11,354 nt of DNA from an uncultured Clostridia bacterium (GTDB lineage: Bacteria > Bacillota > Clostridia > Peptostreptococcales > Anaerovoracaceae): the NCBI GenBank assembly GCA_946541285.1, contig CAMNJG010000033.1, forward strand, positions 1-11,354, in the 5' to 3' direction. A model generated the notes under the pieces. It saw nothing but the letters and a program-made list of their open reading frames with translations, made no database searches and was not told the DNA's origin. Below are positions 1-7,266 of the stretch, piece after piece. The position numbers and the translations under genes were made by a program. How positions within the stretch are numbered: the stretch's first letter is position 1; every line of letters begins with the position of its first letter.

Positions 1-1506
1 GCTTCCTCCTGAACTCTTCTTCTGCAGCAGGGCTGCCATACCATCCAGGATATCGTTATTGATCGTGGACTTGCTGGCGTTGTAGTAGTTCATTCCCTCA
101 TCAATCAGTCCCTGGAACTGCGTTTCTGAATAACCACTGATATCGGTTGTGACACCATCCGGTTTGGAAGCAGATGACATGGTGGAATCGATGATGGTCG
201 CCAGCTTGTTGTTATCTGTTACATGATAGAAATTGTAATACCAGTAAGTAGCCGCGTATACCGGATTAATGTATTCCGGATAGCAGAATGCCGGCCAGTA
301 AGCCATACCGAGCAGATTTTCAATCGAGTTGGCGCCGATGGAACCGACTGTACTGAAGCTGCTGGACATCACCGGCATGGTCTCCAGCTTATTCACCAGT
401 TCTGTATTGGCCGGATCAATATACTCGAGCAGCATCTCTCTGATCGCCGCTTCACTTCTGTTGCCGCCGTTATTGACACCGCCTGTTACGATAATATCCG
501 CATTGGCGACGATTTCTTCCGCGCTCAGCGCGTAGAAATACTTGTCCGCGTTATTGATCTGTTTGGATGTCGCTTCTTTCCCGAGCTTGTGTACGACATT
601 TTCTGTTGTCTGGTCAAGGAATTCCCCGACTCTGGAACGGGTGGTCGTCCCCTGCGTGGAGGTACCCGCGTCGACACAGAAAAATACGTTGTCAGCGGAA
701 TTGATCGGGTCAAAGATCGCCACGGTCTTCTTTTCCGCGTTATTGGCCGCCAGCTGCTTCAGGATATAGCTCTGGATCCCTACCGTATACTCTGTCAGCT
801 GATTCGCGATATCCACCGGATCTCCATAACGCATCGTCCTGCTGCTGTCCGCTTTCATGATCGCTTCGCAGTCATTGGCGATATCATACAGAGTCGCGAG
901 GAAATCCGTGCAGGACGTCATTGCGTAGTTGACAATATACGGATCATAATCATTCGTTGTATCTTCATCCGTATTTTCCGGCAGGGCCGCTACCAGATCC
1001 TGATACGACTGTGTGTTGCCTCCTGTCATCGCGGTCCCGACCAGGATATCCGGGCGATAATACAGGGAGCGGCTTGTTCCCAGATCTTCTACGATTTCCG
1101 CGTCAACTGAATTCGGATGGCCGCTGATTCCACCAAGAGTATGTTTGTCTGTCAGTGTCCCGCCGTTCTCAGACGCCCAGCTGTTATACGCCCAGTTGTA
1201 AAGATACGGGTTCGGATTCGAGTTGATATCTGTGCCGAAGGTACCGATCAGTACAGACGACTGGGCTTTACTGAGACTGTAATCATTCGGGACCTCCATC
1301 GCCCGGTCTGTCGTGTTGGTCAGGCCGAGGATTTCCGGTGTGGCATCCGCCTGCGCGTGGGCAGCGCAGGTAATCAGACTGTCATCGACCGTCATGGGAG
1401 ACGTCGGTACATCATAAGTGATCGCGGACGCGCCCAGATTCATGGAAGCCATCACCGCGACCGACAGCCCGAAGGTCAGCAAACGTTTAAACGTTTTACT
1501 TTTCAT
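1..1506 (-). CDS. Secreted periplasmic-binding-like (TroA/FecB-like) protein, 3' end outside the window
   Basis: The reading frame is open for 502 codons from the ATG at 1506 to the window edge, so the C-terminus is missing. An AAGGAGG ribosome site lies 5 bases before the ATG. Residues 1-28 form a typical Sec signal peptide (MKSKTFKRLL, hydrophobic core, cleavage after ASA) and there is no lipobox cysteine, so the protein should be released or anchored by its unseen C-terminus. The body resembles class III binding proteins of ABC importers: a strand-like KKTVAIFDP near residue 260, ADIIVTGG near 336, and a late ENLLGMAYW...FCYPEYINP block near 393-414, which matches the helix-plus-YPE pattern near the end of FecB-like proteins. 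The visible end (QKKSSGGS) may start a linker. It probably serves the importer encoded upstream (inference). A solute-binding-like surface protein with another role is possible. The fold call is moderate; the gene itself is certain. Confidence 0.75.
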   Translation of the reverse strand, partial: MKSKTFKRLLTFGLSVAVMASMNLGASAITYDVPTSPMTVDDSLITCAAHAQADATPEILGLTNTTDRAMEVPNDYSLSKAQSSVLIGTFGTDINSNPNPYLYNWAYNSWASENGGTLTDKHTLGGISGHPNSVDAEIVEDLGTSRSLYYRPDILVGTAMTGGNTQSYQDLVAALPENTDEDTTNDYDPYIVNYAMTSCTDFLATLYDIANDCEAIMKADSSRTMRYGDPVDIANQLTEYTVGIQSYILKQLAANNAEKKTVAIFDPINSADNVFFCVDAGTSTQGTTTRSRVGEFLDQTTENVVHKLGKEATSKQINNADKYFYALSAEEIVANADIIVTGGVNNGGNRSEAAIREMLLEYIDPANTELVNKLETMPVMSSSFSTVGSIGANSIENLLGMAYWPAFCYPEYINPVYAATYWYYNFYHVTDNNKLATIIDSTMSSASKPDGVTTDISGYSETQFQGLIDEGMNYYNASKSTINNDILDGMAALLQKKSSGGS

Positions 1507-1731
1507 TGTTTCCTCCTTAGTTAAGATAGAAAAATATTAAATATATTAATCACGATAACTGTTTTCCTGCACGGATCTGCCGCCTGTATTCCGCTGAAAT
1601 CCAGTCCGGCAGTTCCTGATTATTTCCTTCATGATCATTACGCAGTGTTCAACAATGATACTGCAAAAACAGTATTCTTCTTTTTTATGTTTTTCGTGTC
1701 TGACAGTTACAGTGATCAACAGCGTTGAGAT
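1507..1731. other. 225-base gap between the membrane-protein gene and the secreted-protein gene
   Basis: This is the only sizeable gap in the gene row. It contains the ribosome site of the secreted protein (1512-1518), an AT-rich stretch at 1525-1552 that could hold a promoter although I see no good -35/-10 pair, a small hairpin at 1658-1675, and a more GC-balanced core (about 1553-1648) with an open but startless minus-strand frame of 32 codons. No RNA gene or convincing protein gene is visible. Confidence 0.5.
1658..1675. terminator. Small hairpin, weak terminator candidate
   Basis: ATACTG (1658-1663) and CAGTAT (1670-1675) form a 6-bp stem around a 6-base loop, with one further G-T wobble pair at 1657/1676. 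On the plus strand it is followed by a T-rich run (TCTTCTTTTTT), the form of an intrinsic terminator for rightward transcription. On the minus strand, the direction of all genes here, no T run follows, so it would be a poor terminator for the operon. No plus-strand gene needs it. Low confidence in function. Confidence 0.3.
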
Positions 1732-3036
1732 TTATATAAAGAAAAAGTACAGAGCGTACCTGAATCTTCCCATTTTTTCTTTCATGTTTTTTCTGAAGTG
1801 TGTGTATACATTCCAGAAACGCCTGAATTCTTTTTCGTCCAGTTCCCTGCAGCCATAAACAATCTGCTGGTACATCCCGGTCAGCGTAAAAAGATCCGTT
1901 GCCCCTTCCGCGAAGTGTTTCATCGCCCTCCGCTGGCTTTTCATGTATGCGTAAAGGGTGATCTCCGGCGGCCTGGTAAAACCCGCGTATCGCAGTTTTT
2001 TCTGCAGATACAGATACACCATCGCGGCACCGTCAGTCGGGCCGGCCGCGCGGACTCTCCGCTCCCAGTTCCGGATCAGCAGGTAGCGCAGCAGGAAAGG
2101 CGCCGCGACCAGCAGCAGGATCAGGAACGCAGCTGAAATATACAGCCAGGTACGGTCTCTGTGATAACTGACTGCCTGCGCCTTTTCTTTTTCTGTCTGC
2201 TGCCGGATCGTTCCCTGCTCCTCCTGGTCTTTCTTCTCCTGCGGAGAACGGTTCTCATCCCGGTTTTTCTTCTGGCTGCTCATTTCAGTCTGATCATTCT
2301 GAATCTCCGTTGACTGGTCAGGATCTTTGACCTCCGTCCTCCGGGAAACCCCCACCTGCTGCAGAATTTCCAGTGACTGCAGCCTGGTAATGAGCTTCAG
2401 GGGATGTTCCGGTGGATCAAGCGGCCTGATGATCCCGGCAAAGACCGCTCCGGAAAGCAGTACCACCACCAGGACAAATACAGCGGACTGGGCGGTATAC
2501 GCTGTAAAACGGACATTTCCGGTATAGGATGACAGCAGCGCGCCATGATACACCCTGTGCAGGTACAGGAGGATCACCGAAAACAGAAAAACGAAAAACG
2601 CAGGAAGGCTGACCGGATACCTGAGGAAGCCGAACGCTGCCAGCATGATCGAACCTCCTGTAAGAAGGATAATCAGTGAAATCCGCCACCTCGACAGCAG
2701 GTAGCAGACCACAGAAGTCCCAATGGTGACCAGCCAGAAAAGAACAGGGTTGTCGTCAATCCTCCTGCCGTCTGACATATGGAAGCTCCGGATGGCAATC
2801 ACTGCCGCAACCAGCAGGACAAGCGTCACGGCAATGCCCGCGACCGTCGTCCGGCGGTTGTATCCTGCCGCGAACAGCAGCATCATGCTGACCGCGCAGA
2901 CCAGTCCGGTGGTCAGCCAGCCTGACGCTTTTGGATCCGTGATCTCATAACCGGCGAAAACATTCAGGGAAAGGGCCGCGCTGAGTATGATGCAGGACAA
3001 CAGTTCCCAGAGGTGATTTTTAAAATACACGCCCAT
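1732..3036 (-). CDS. Polytopic membrane protein with DUF4129-like C-terminus (TgpA-like, no transglutaminase core)
   Basis: The protein has 434 residues. I chose the ATG at 3036 because a GGGAAGG site sits about 9 bases upstream; the in-frame ATG at 3063 lies inside the DUF58 gene without a ribosome site. Seven hydrophobic segments are visible at about 10-29, 40-58, 63-83, 97-114, 119-138, 143-160 and 183-203. A hydrophilic, charged stretch of about 90 residues (204-294, rich in K, E, D, Q) follows, then an eighth membrane segment (297-320) and a soluble tail of about 110 residues. The tail pattern (YLYLQKKLRYAGFTRPPEITLYAYM, 341-365) matches DUF4129, the domain ending TgpA/YebA-type transglutaminases. 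In those proteins a Cys-His-Asp transglutaminase domain sits before the last membrane helix; here only the linker remains. It starts 4 bases after the DUF58 stop. It probably works with MoxR and DUF58 at the membrane (inference). Confidence 0.85.
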   Translation of the reverse strand: MGVYFKNHLWELLSCIILSAALSLNVFAGYEITDPKASGWLTTGLVCAVSMMLLFAAGYNRRTTVAGIAVTLVLLVAAVIAIRSFHMSDGRRIDDNPVLFWLVTIGTSVVCYLLSRWRISLIILLTGGSIMLAAFGFLRYPVSLPAFFVFLFSVILLYLHRVYHGALLSSYTGNVRFTAYTAQSAVFVLVVVLLSGAVFAGIIRPLDPPEHPLKLITRLQSLEILQQVGVSRRTEVKDPDQSTEIQNDQTEMSSQKKNRDENRSPQEKKDQEEQGTIRQQTEKEKAQAVSYHRDRTWLYISAAFLILLLVAAPFLLRYLLIRNWERRVRAAGPTDGAAMVYLYLQKKLRYAGFTRPPEITLYAYMKSQRRAMKHFAEGATDLFTLTGMYQQIVYGCRELDEKEFRRFWNVYTHFRKNMKEKMGRFRYALYFFFI

Positions 3037-3040
3037 GTTT

Positions 3041-4273
3041 TTAAACCTTCCCTTCCGGAGCATCTGTCATGACGACCCTGCAGGAAATATCGTATTCATT
3101 CAGCGCGTTCAGCGGCAGCATGGCACTTTCCCGCTCCCGGCTGTCCAGATCGTACCGGAGGACAAGGACCAGGCGGACATTCCGCCCCTGCTGGCGTATT
3201 TCTGTAAGCGCGCGGGTCAGTCCCTCATACAGGCACGCTGTCACCAGGATGAGATTGGAACTCCCTCCCGAAATCATCGCTTCCCTGCGGAGGATTGCCG
3301 GGCCGTCCGCTTCTTCTGCCATCTTCCTGGAACCGATGACTGCCATATCGCGGACCAGTTTTCTTTCATCCTCCTGCGTCCGGGGTACCAGACTGTGTAC
3401 TGTGTAATCCCTGGCATAATAATAAACCTGGTAATCCGCCTCCCGGTCCGCGGCGGTACGCGCCAGGGACAGAGCGGATTCCACCACACAGTCGTACAGA
3501 CTGGCTGTCGTTTCCCTGTCCACAGGCGGCGCGGACGGATCCAGGACAATCGCCAGATCATTGCGCATACTGCTCTCCATCAGTTTTGTCATATAATGAG
3601 GAGAATGTGCCGAAAGCTTCCAGTGGATCCGCTTCATGGAATCCCCCATGGCATACTCCCGGACACCGGAATAATCGAAACCATCACTGATCACGCTGTG
3701 TTTCTGGTCCATACTCTCCGTTACTGACTGCTCGGACAGATCAAAATCCAGTTCCTCTCTCCTGCGCGGCAGGACCGCTACCGTCACTTCCTCCCGGATC
3801 TTCAGGGGAAATTTAAACAATCCCAGAAAATCATACAGTTCTGCGGACTGTATCCCTGCCCGGAATTCTCCGATGTGGTCCATACGCACATCGAAGGAAA
3901 AATCCGACACTCCATGCGCAGCCAAAGAAAAAACCGCAGGAGTCATACTGTCCGTGTCCCCGTAAATATCGGACACATACAGATACGCAACCGCTTTGGG
4001 AAAAATCAGGAAACCATTATTACGGATCTTCAAAGATACCGGGACAGACGTGCCACGCTCACATTCCATGTCCGCGACATCGGAAACAGAGGAAATGCCG
4101 CGCCGTGTACACAGCGTCAGTATGACGGAAACACTGACAAGCACCAGCACCGCCAGAAACGGAAACCACGCGTAGATCCTGCTGCTGAAGTACGCAGGCC
4201 AGATCAGCAGCAGAAGTACAGCAAGAACCGCTGCCCCGCGGATCAGATTATGGACCGCTGAATCATGTTTCAT
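3041..4273 (-). CDS. DUF58 domain membrane-anchored protein, MoxR partner
   Basis: The protein has 410 residues. The N-terminus carries two hydrophobic segments (about 13-28 and 36-54), as usual for the family. The DUF58 signature is clear at 204-224: VREYAMGDSMKRIHWKLSAHS, fitting the R-x-Y-x-x-GD-x-x-R-x-IHWK pattern. After it a von Willebrand A-like strand ends in LAIVLDPSAP (240-249). The MIDAS metal-site motif D-x-S-x-S is incomplete because the second Ser is Pro, so metal-dependent ligand binding is doubtful. DUF58 proteins are regularly encoded beside MoxR ATPases and are regarded as their adaptor or client-handling partner. The ATG overlaps the MoxR stop in an ATGA, which suggests translational coupling. 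The membrane-protein gene follows after 4 bases. I am confident of the family; the client is unknown. Confidence 0.92.
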   Translation of the reverse strand: MKHDSAVHNLIRGAAVLAVLLLLIWPAYFSSRIYAWFPFLAVLVLVSVSVILTLCTRRGISSVSDVADMECERGTSVPVSLKIRNNGFLIFPKAVAYLYVSDIYGDTDSMTPAVFSLAAHGVSDFSFDVRMDHIGEFRAGIQSAELYDFLGLFKFPLKIREEVTVAVLPRRREELDFDLSEQSVTESMDQKHSVISDGFDYSGVREYAMGDSMKRIHWKLSAHSPHYMTKLMESSMRNDLAIVLDPSAPPVDRETTASLYDCVVESALSLARTAADREADYQVYYYARDYTVHSLVPRTQEDERKLVRDMAVIGSRKMAEEADGPAILRREAMISGGSSNLILVTACLYEGLTRALTEIRQQGRNVRLVLVLRYDLDSRERESAMLPLNALNEYDISCRVVMTDAPEGKV

Positions 4274-5298
4274 TTCCGGGCTGCCTCCGGAGCGGTCCGC
4301 TCTGCTTCCACCGGAACGACAACATTCCTGACAATTTCCGAAATCACGCCGGTTCCGGTCTTTTTCTCCGTGCGCGCCTTATGCGTCAAAATGACTCTGT
4401 GCCCCAGTACATATGGCGCCAGGAAACGGACATCATCAGGAATGACATAATTCCGCCCATGAAACAGCGCGTAGGAACGGGACAGCTCATACAGCGCGAT
4501 GCTGCCCCTGGGTGAGGACCCCAGGCGGATATCTCCGTGGCTCCGCGTCGCGGTAATCAGGCTGACGATATAATTGGAAATCTCCCGGCTGACAATCACA
4601 CGGTGCCTGTCTTCAATAAGCTGCACAATCTCTTCCCGTGACAGGCAGGGACGGATCTCCGTCTTTGCCTGCTCCCCGGTCATGATGACCCGTACTTCAT
4701 CCGCGAAAGAAGGATAACCGATGGAATATTTCATCATAAAACGGTCAATCTGTGCTTCCGGCAGCTGATAAGTCCCAAGCTGCTCAATCGGGTTCTGCGT
4801 CGCCAGTACCATGTATGGTTTCTGCATGCGATAGGTATGGGAATCGACCGTGACCTGCTTTTCCTCCATGATTTCCAGCATGGCGGACTGCGTTTTCGCA
4901 CTGGCCCGGTTGATCTCATCAGCCAGGACAATATTGCTCATGGCCGCGCCCTTACGGAACTCAAACTCTCCTGATTTCTGATTATAGATTGAAAAGCCGG
5001 TAACATCTGACGGCATGACATCCGGCGTAAACTGAATCCGGCTGTAACCGCAGTCAATCGATTTCGCGAGTGAAGAAACCAGGCTTGTTTTTCCGGTTCC
5101 CGGAACATCTTCGATCAGGACATGTCCCTCCGCGATCAGTGCCAGTACGGTCAGGACCACCACACGCCGTTTTCCCGCGATGACCGTCTCGATATTATCC
5201 GCCAGCAGTTTCATCCGGCGGCTGTCTTCCACCGCCTTTTTTTCGTCCAGCGGCATATAGGGCAGCTCTCTGATTTTTTCACTGTTCAACTGACTCAT
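4270..5298 (-). CDS. MoxR-family AAA+ ATPase
   Basis: The protein has 342 residues from the ATG at 5298, which has a GGGAG site about 9 bases upstream. A longer frame from 5364 exists but has no ribosome site and would overlap the ABC ATPase gene more. Motifs are all present: Walker A EDVPGTGKTS (63-72), Walker B ADEINRA with D127-E128, the family block KTQSAMLEIMEEKQVT (135-150), sensor 1 ATQNP with N169, a likely arginine finger in AQIDRF (R186), and a sensor 2-type GSSPRGS late in the protein. MoxR proteins act as chaperones that assemble or insert cofactors into protein complexes, usually with a vWA-like partner, here the DUF58 protein. Its start lies inside the last codons of the ABC ATPase gene (20-base overlap), joining the importer and MoxR modules. 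All catalytic residues look intact. Confidence 0.95.
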   Translation of the reverse strand: MSQLNSEKIRELPYMPLDEKKAVEDSRRMKLLADNIETVIAGKRRVVVLTVLALIAEGHVLIEDVPGTGKTSLVSSLAKSIDCGYSRIQFTPDVMPSDVTGFSIYNQKSGEFEFRKGAAMSNIVLADEINRASAKTQSAMLEIMEEKQVTVDSHTYRMQKPYMVLATQNPIEQLGTYQLPEAQIDRFMMKYSIGYPSFADEVRVIMTGEQAKTEIRPCLSREEIVQLIEDRHRVIVSREISNYIVSLITATRSHGDIRLGSSPRGSIALYELSRSYALFHGRNYVIPDDVRFLAPYVLGHRVILTHKARTEKKTGTGVISEIVRNVVVPVEAERTAPEAARK

Positions 5299-6145
5299 TC
5301 TGTATCTCTCCCATTCCTTCTTTCCAAATATCCTGATCAGCATCCGCTGCGGGGATCCCGCCATTCAGCATCGGCAGGCATACTCTGACAGGATTTCCTT
5401 CCCCGTCGATAATCTCCACGACTCGAATGGTTGTATTGTAGGCGCTTTTCAGGTTTTTCTCTGTCACCACGATGCGGGACGGCCCGAACACCACCGGTTC
5501 CCCGGGAATAATAATGGCTGTCTGCGCATCCAGCAGAAGCGCCTGTTCCGGATCATGTGTGGTAAAAATCGTGCAGATTCCGTTTAAAGAAAGTTTTTTC
5601 AATGTATTCAGTACGATGACCCTGTTCCCGTAATCAAGGTTGGCTGTCGGCTCATCCAGAATCAGGATCTCCGGTTCCTGCGCCATCGCCCTGGCAATCA
5701 TCACCATCTGCCGTTCCCCTCCGGATATCTCCGTATACGCCCTGCCCCGGAGATAGTCAATCCCCAGATCACGCATCAGGGAATCCACGATTTTTTCGTC
5801 TTTCGCGCCAGGCCTGCCAAATACCCCGATATGGTTCATACGCCCCAGCATCACCATTTCCTCAACAAGATACGGAAATGGAGGCGTATGGCTCTGGGCG
5901 ACATACGCGATATGATCCGCCAGCTTTTCTGCCTTCCAGGTGGTGATATCTTCACCATCCAGCAGAATGTGGCCGCCTGCCGGGGGCAGAAGGCACAGAA
6001 GCGTCTTGAACATCGTGGATTTCCCCACGCCGTTCCTGCCGAGTATGCAGCAGATGTCACCGCTGCCGACCGTAAAGGTAACATCTTTTATCAGTGGTTT
6101 TCCTTTCCCGTAACCACAGGACAAATGACTGACTTCCAGCCTCAT
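5279..6145 (-). CDS. ABC transporter ATP-binding protein of FecE/BtuD/FhuC type
   Basis: The protein has 288 residues. The frame is open further upstream, but that part is antisense to nothing useful and overlaps the permease gene; the ATG at 6145 forms an ATGA overlap with the permease stop and has AAAGGAG about 9 bases upstream. Motifs: Walker A GRNGVGKST (36-44), Q-loop Q84, signature SGGER (141-145), Walker B ILILDEP with D164-E165, D-loop ANLD (168-171), switch histidine H197. The PPFPYLVEEMVMLGR stretch after the Q-loop is typical of the iron/B12 importer ATPases. It should power the two FecCD permeases encoded just upstream. The C-terminal tail after about residue 245 is somewhat longer than the usual 250-265 residue family members. 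Confidence 0.95.
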   Translation of the reverse strand: MRLEVSHLSCGYGKGKPLIKDVTFTVGSGDICCILGRNGVGKSTMFKTLLCLLPPAGGHILLDGEDITTWKAEKLADHIAYVAQSHTPPFPYLVEEMVMLGRMNHIGVFGRPGAKDEKIVDSLMRDLGIDYLRGRAYTEISGGERQMVMIARAMAQEPEILILDEPTANLDYGNRVIVLNTLKKLSLNGICTIFTTHDPEQALLLDAQTAIIIPGEPVVFGPSRIVVTEKNLKSAYNTTIRVVEIIDGEGNPVRVCLPMLNGGIPAADADQDIWKEGMGEIQNESVEQ

Positions 6146-7266
6146 GCGTACACACTCCTTTGCCTGGACATTGCGAAAACAAACAACGGCAGTACCAGGA
6201 CACTGATCGCGAAATTGACCGGCAGTGCCATCCCTGCCACAAAAATCATGGAACAGAGACTCCTGGCAAGAAGCAGGAGGATACTGCCCGCGCAAATACT
6301 GTAATACAGGATTTTCCGGAAATCCGCTCCCCTGCAGAGATAGCGGACCACCGGAGGCACCGCCATCGACAGAATCCCCATATCGCCGCACGCGACCAGC
6401 GCAGTGACAGCCAGTACCGCCCCACAGAGCATTCCCGCCGTTCTGAGACGATGCGTACTGACCCCCATACTCCGGGCATCCATATCCTCCAGAACCGTCG
6501 CGTTGAGCCGGTACCGGAGCAGATACATCGGGCCCATGCTGACCGTCATCAGCAGCAGGAACGTCAGGATACTTTTTGTATCGGTCAGGACATAGATTCC
6601 CATGGAAATTTCCTGATAAGACGTCAGCAGGTTTACATCGATTTCCTCCAGCCGGAACTGAAGATACATGGTAACGACACTGCCGAACTGGCTGATAACC
6701 GCGCCGACCACCAGCATATCCATGACGGAGAAATTTCCCAGTTTCCGCCCGGCGGCCCACCCTGCAAGCATTGTGATTCCTACCAGGATTCCTGCCGAAA
6801 TAAAGCAGTAAAGATAGCGCTGCTCCAGCATCCCCATCGCTGTAGTCGGAAACAGGTACAGGAACAGGATGGTTCCCAGATTCACGCCTGTTGATATGCC
6901 GAGGATATTGGGCGAGGCCAGGGGATTCCGGAACATCGTCTGAAATACGGCGCCACCGGCACAGACTGCCGCGCCGGACAGGAGTGTTACAAATGAATTT
7001 TTCAGTCTCCGGATCGTTTCATAGTAAAAATCCTGCTCCCTGATAATCTCAAAACGGTCCAGCGCCATCGGCTGATGGAGCAGTTCCGCGATTTTGAGTC
7101 GGACAGCTGTCCACAGATTTGACATCGCCTGGACCGGGATCATCCCCGGTTCGGATACTTTAAAACACAGGCTGAACAGAAACACAGCCAGCAGGATGAG
7201 TACCGGGAAAACTGAAAAACGCGCGCCTGTTTTCTGAATCCTCTGATTTCCTGTCCTAATCCGCAC
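6142..7266 (-). CDS. FecCD-type ABC transporter permease (second of the pair)
   Basis: The protein has 374 residues with a GTG start at 7266, preceded by AGGAGGAGG, and overlaps the upstream permease gene by 11 bases. The FecCD family is shown by the motif GGAVFQTMFRNPLASPNILG, close to the family form of G-x-x-x-Q-x-x-x-R-NPLASP-x-x-LG. Several further hydrophobic segments follow, consistent with about 9-10 membrane helices. The late family motif (usually G-x-I-x-F-x-G-L-x-x-P-H-x-x-R) is altered: here GDMGILSMAVPPVVR, with Pro in place of His. The following conserved Asp is also not seen (LLLLARSL). It should pair with the neighbouring permease as a heterodimer, since the two genes differ clearly in sequence. 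Substrate class by family: iron-siderophore, heme, cobalamin or similar. Confidence 0.93.
   Translation of the reverse strand: MRIRTGNQRIQKTGARFSVFPVLILLAVFLFSLCFKVSEPGMIPVQAMSNLWTAVRLKIAELLHQPMALDRFEIIREQDFYYETIRRLKNSFVTLLSGAAVCAGGAVFQTMFRNPLASPNILGISTGVNLGTILFLYLFPTTAMGMLEQRYLYCFISAGILVGITMLAGWAAGRKLGNFSVMDMLVVGAVISQFGSVVTMYLQFRLEEIDVNLLTSYQEISMGIYVLTDTKSILTFLLLMTVSMGPMYLLRYRLNATVLEDMDARSMGVSTHRLRTAGMLCGAVLAVTALVACGDMGILSMAVPPVVRYLCRGADFRKILYYSICAGSILLLLARSLCSMIFVAGMALPVNFAISVLVLPLFVFAMSRQRSVYA

Noticed and set aside
223..1110. Plus-strand open frame of 295 codons
   Set aside because: It is antisense to the secreted-protein gene, which has a signal peptide, a strong ribosome site and binding-protein motifs. 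The plus-strand translation has many Arg, Ile and His and no domain pattern, and there is no ribosome site.
1546..1638. 30-residue minus-strand frame starting ATG at 1638
   Set aside because: No ribosome site before either ATG and no recognisable composition; another frame in the same place is equally open.
3035..3727. Plus-strand frame of 230 codons
   Set aside because: Shadow of the DUF58 gene, which shows its full family signature on the other strand.
5299..5364. Longer MoxR start at 5364
   Set aside because: There is no ribosome site before it and the added residues lie within the ABC ATPase gene; the ATG at 5298 has a proper site.
6146..6760. N-terminal extension of the ABC ATPase frame
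   Set aside because: The frame is open upstream, but the translation is low in structure, overlaps the permease gene, and the ATG at 6145 has a ribosome site and an ATGA junction.
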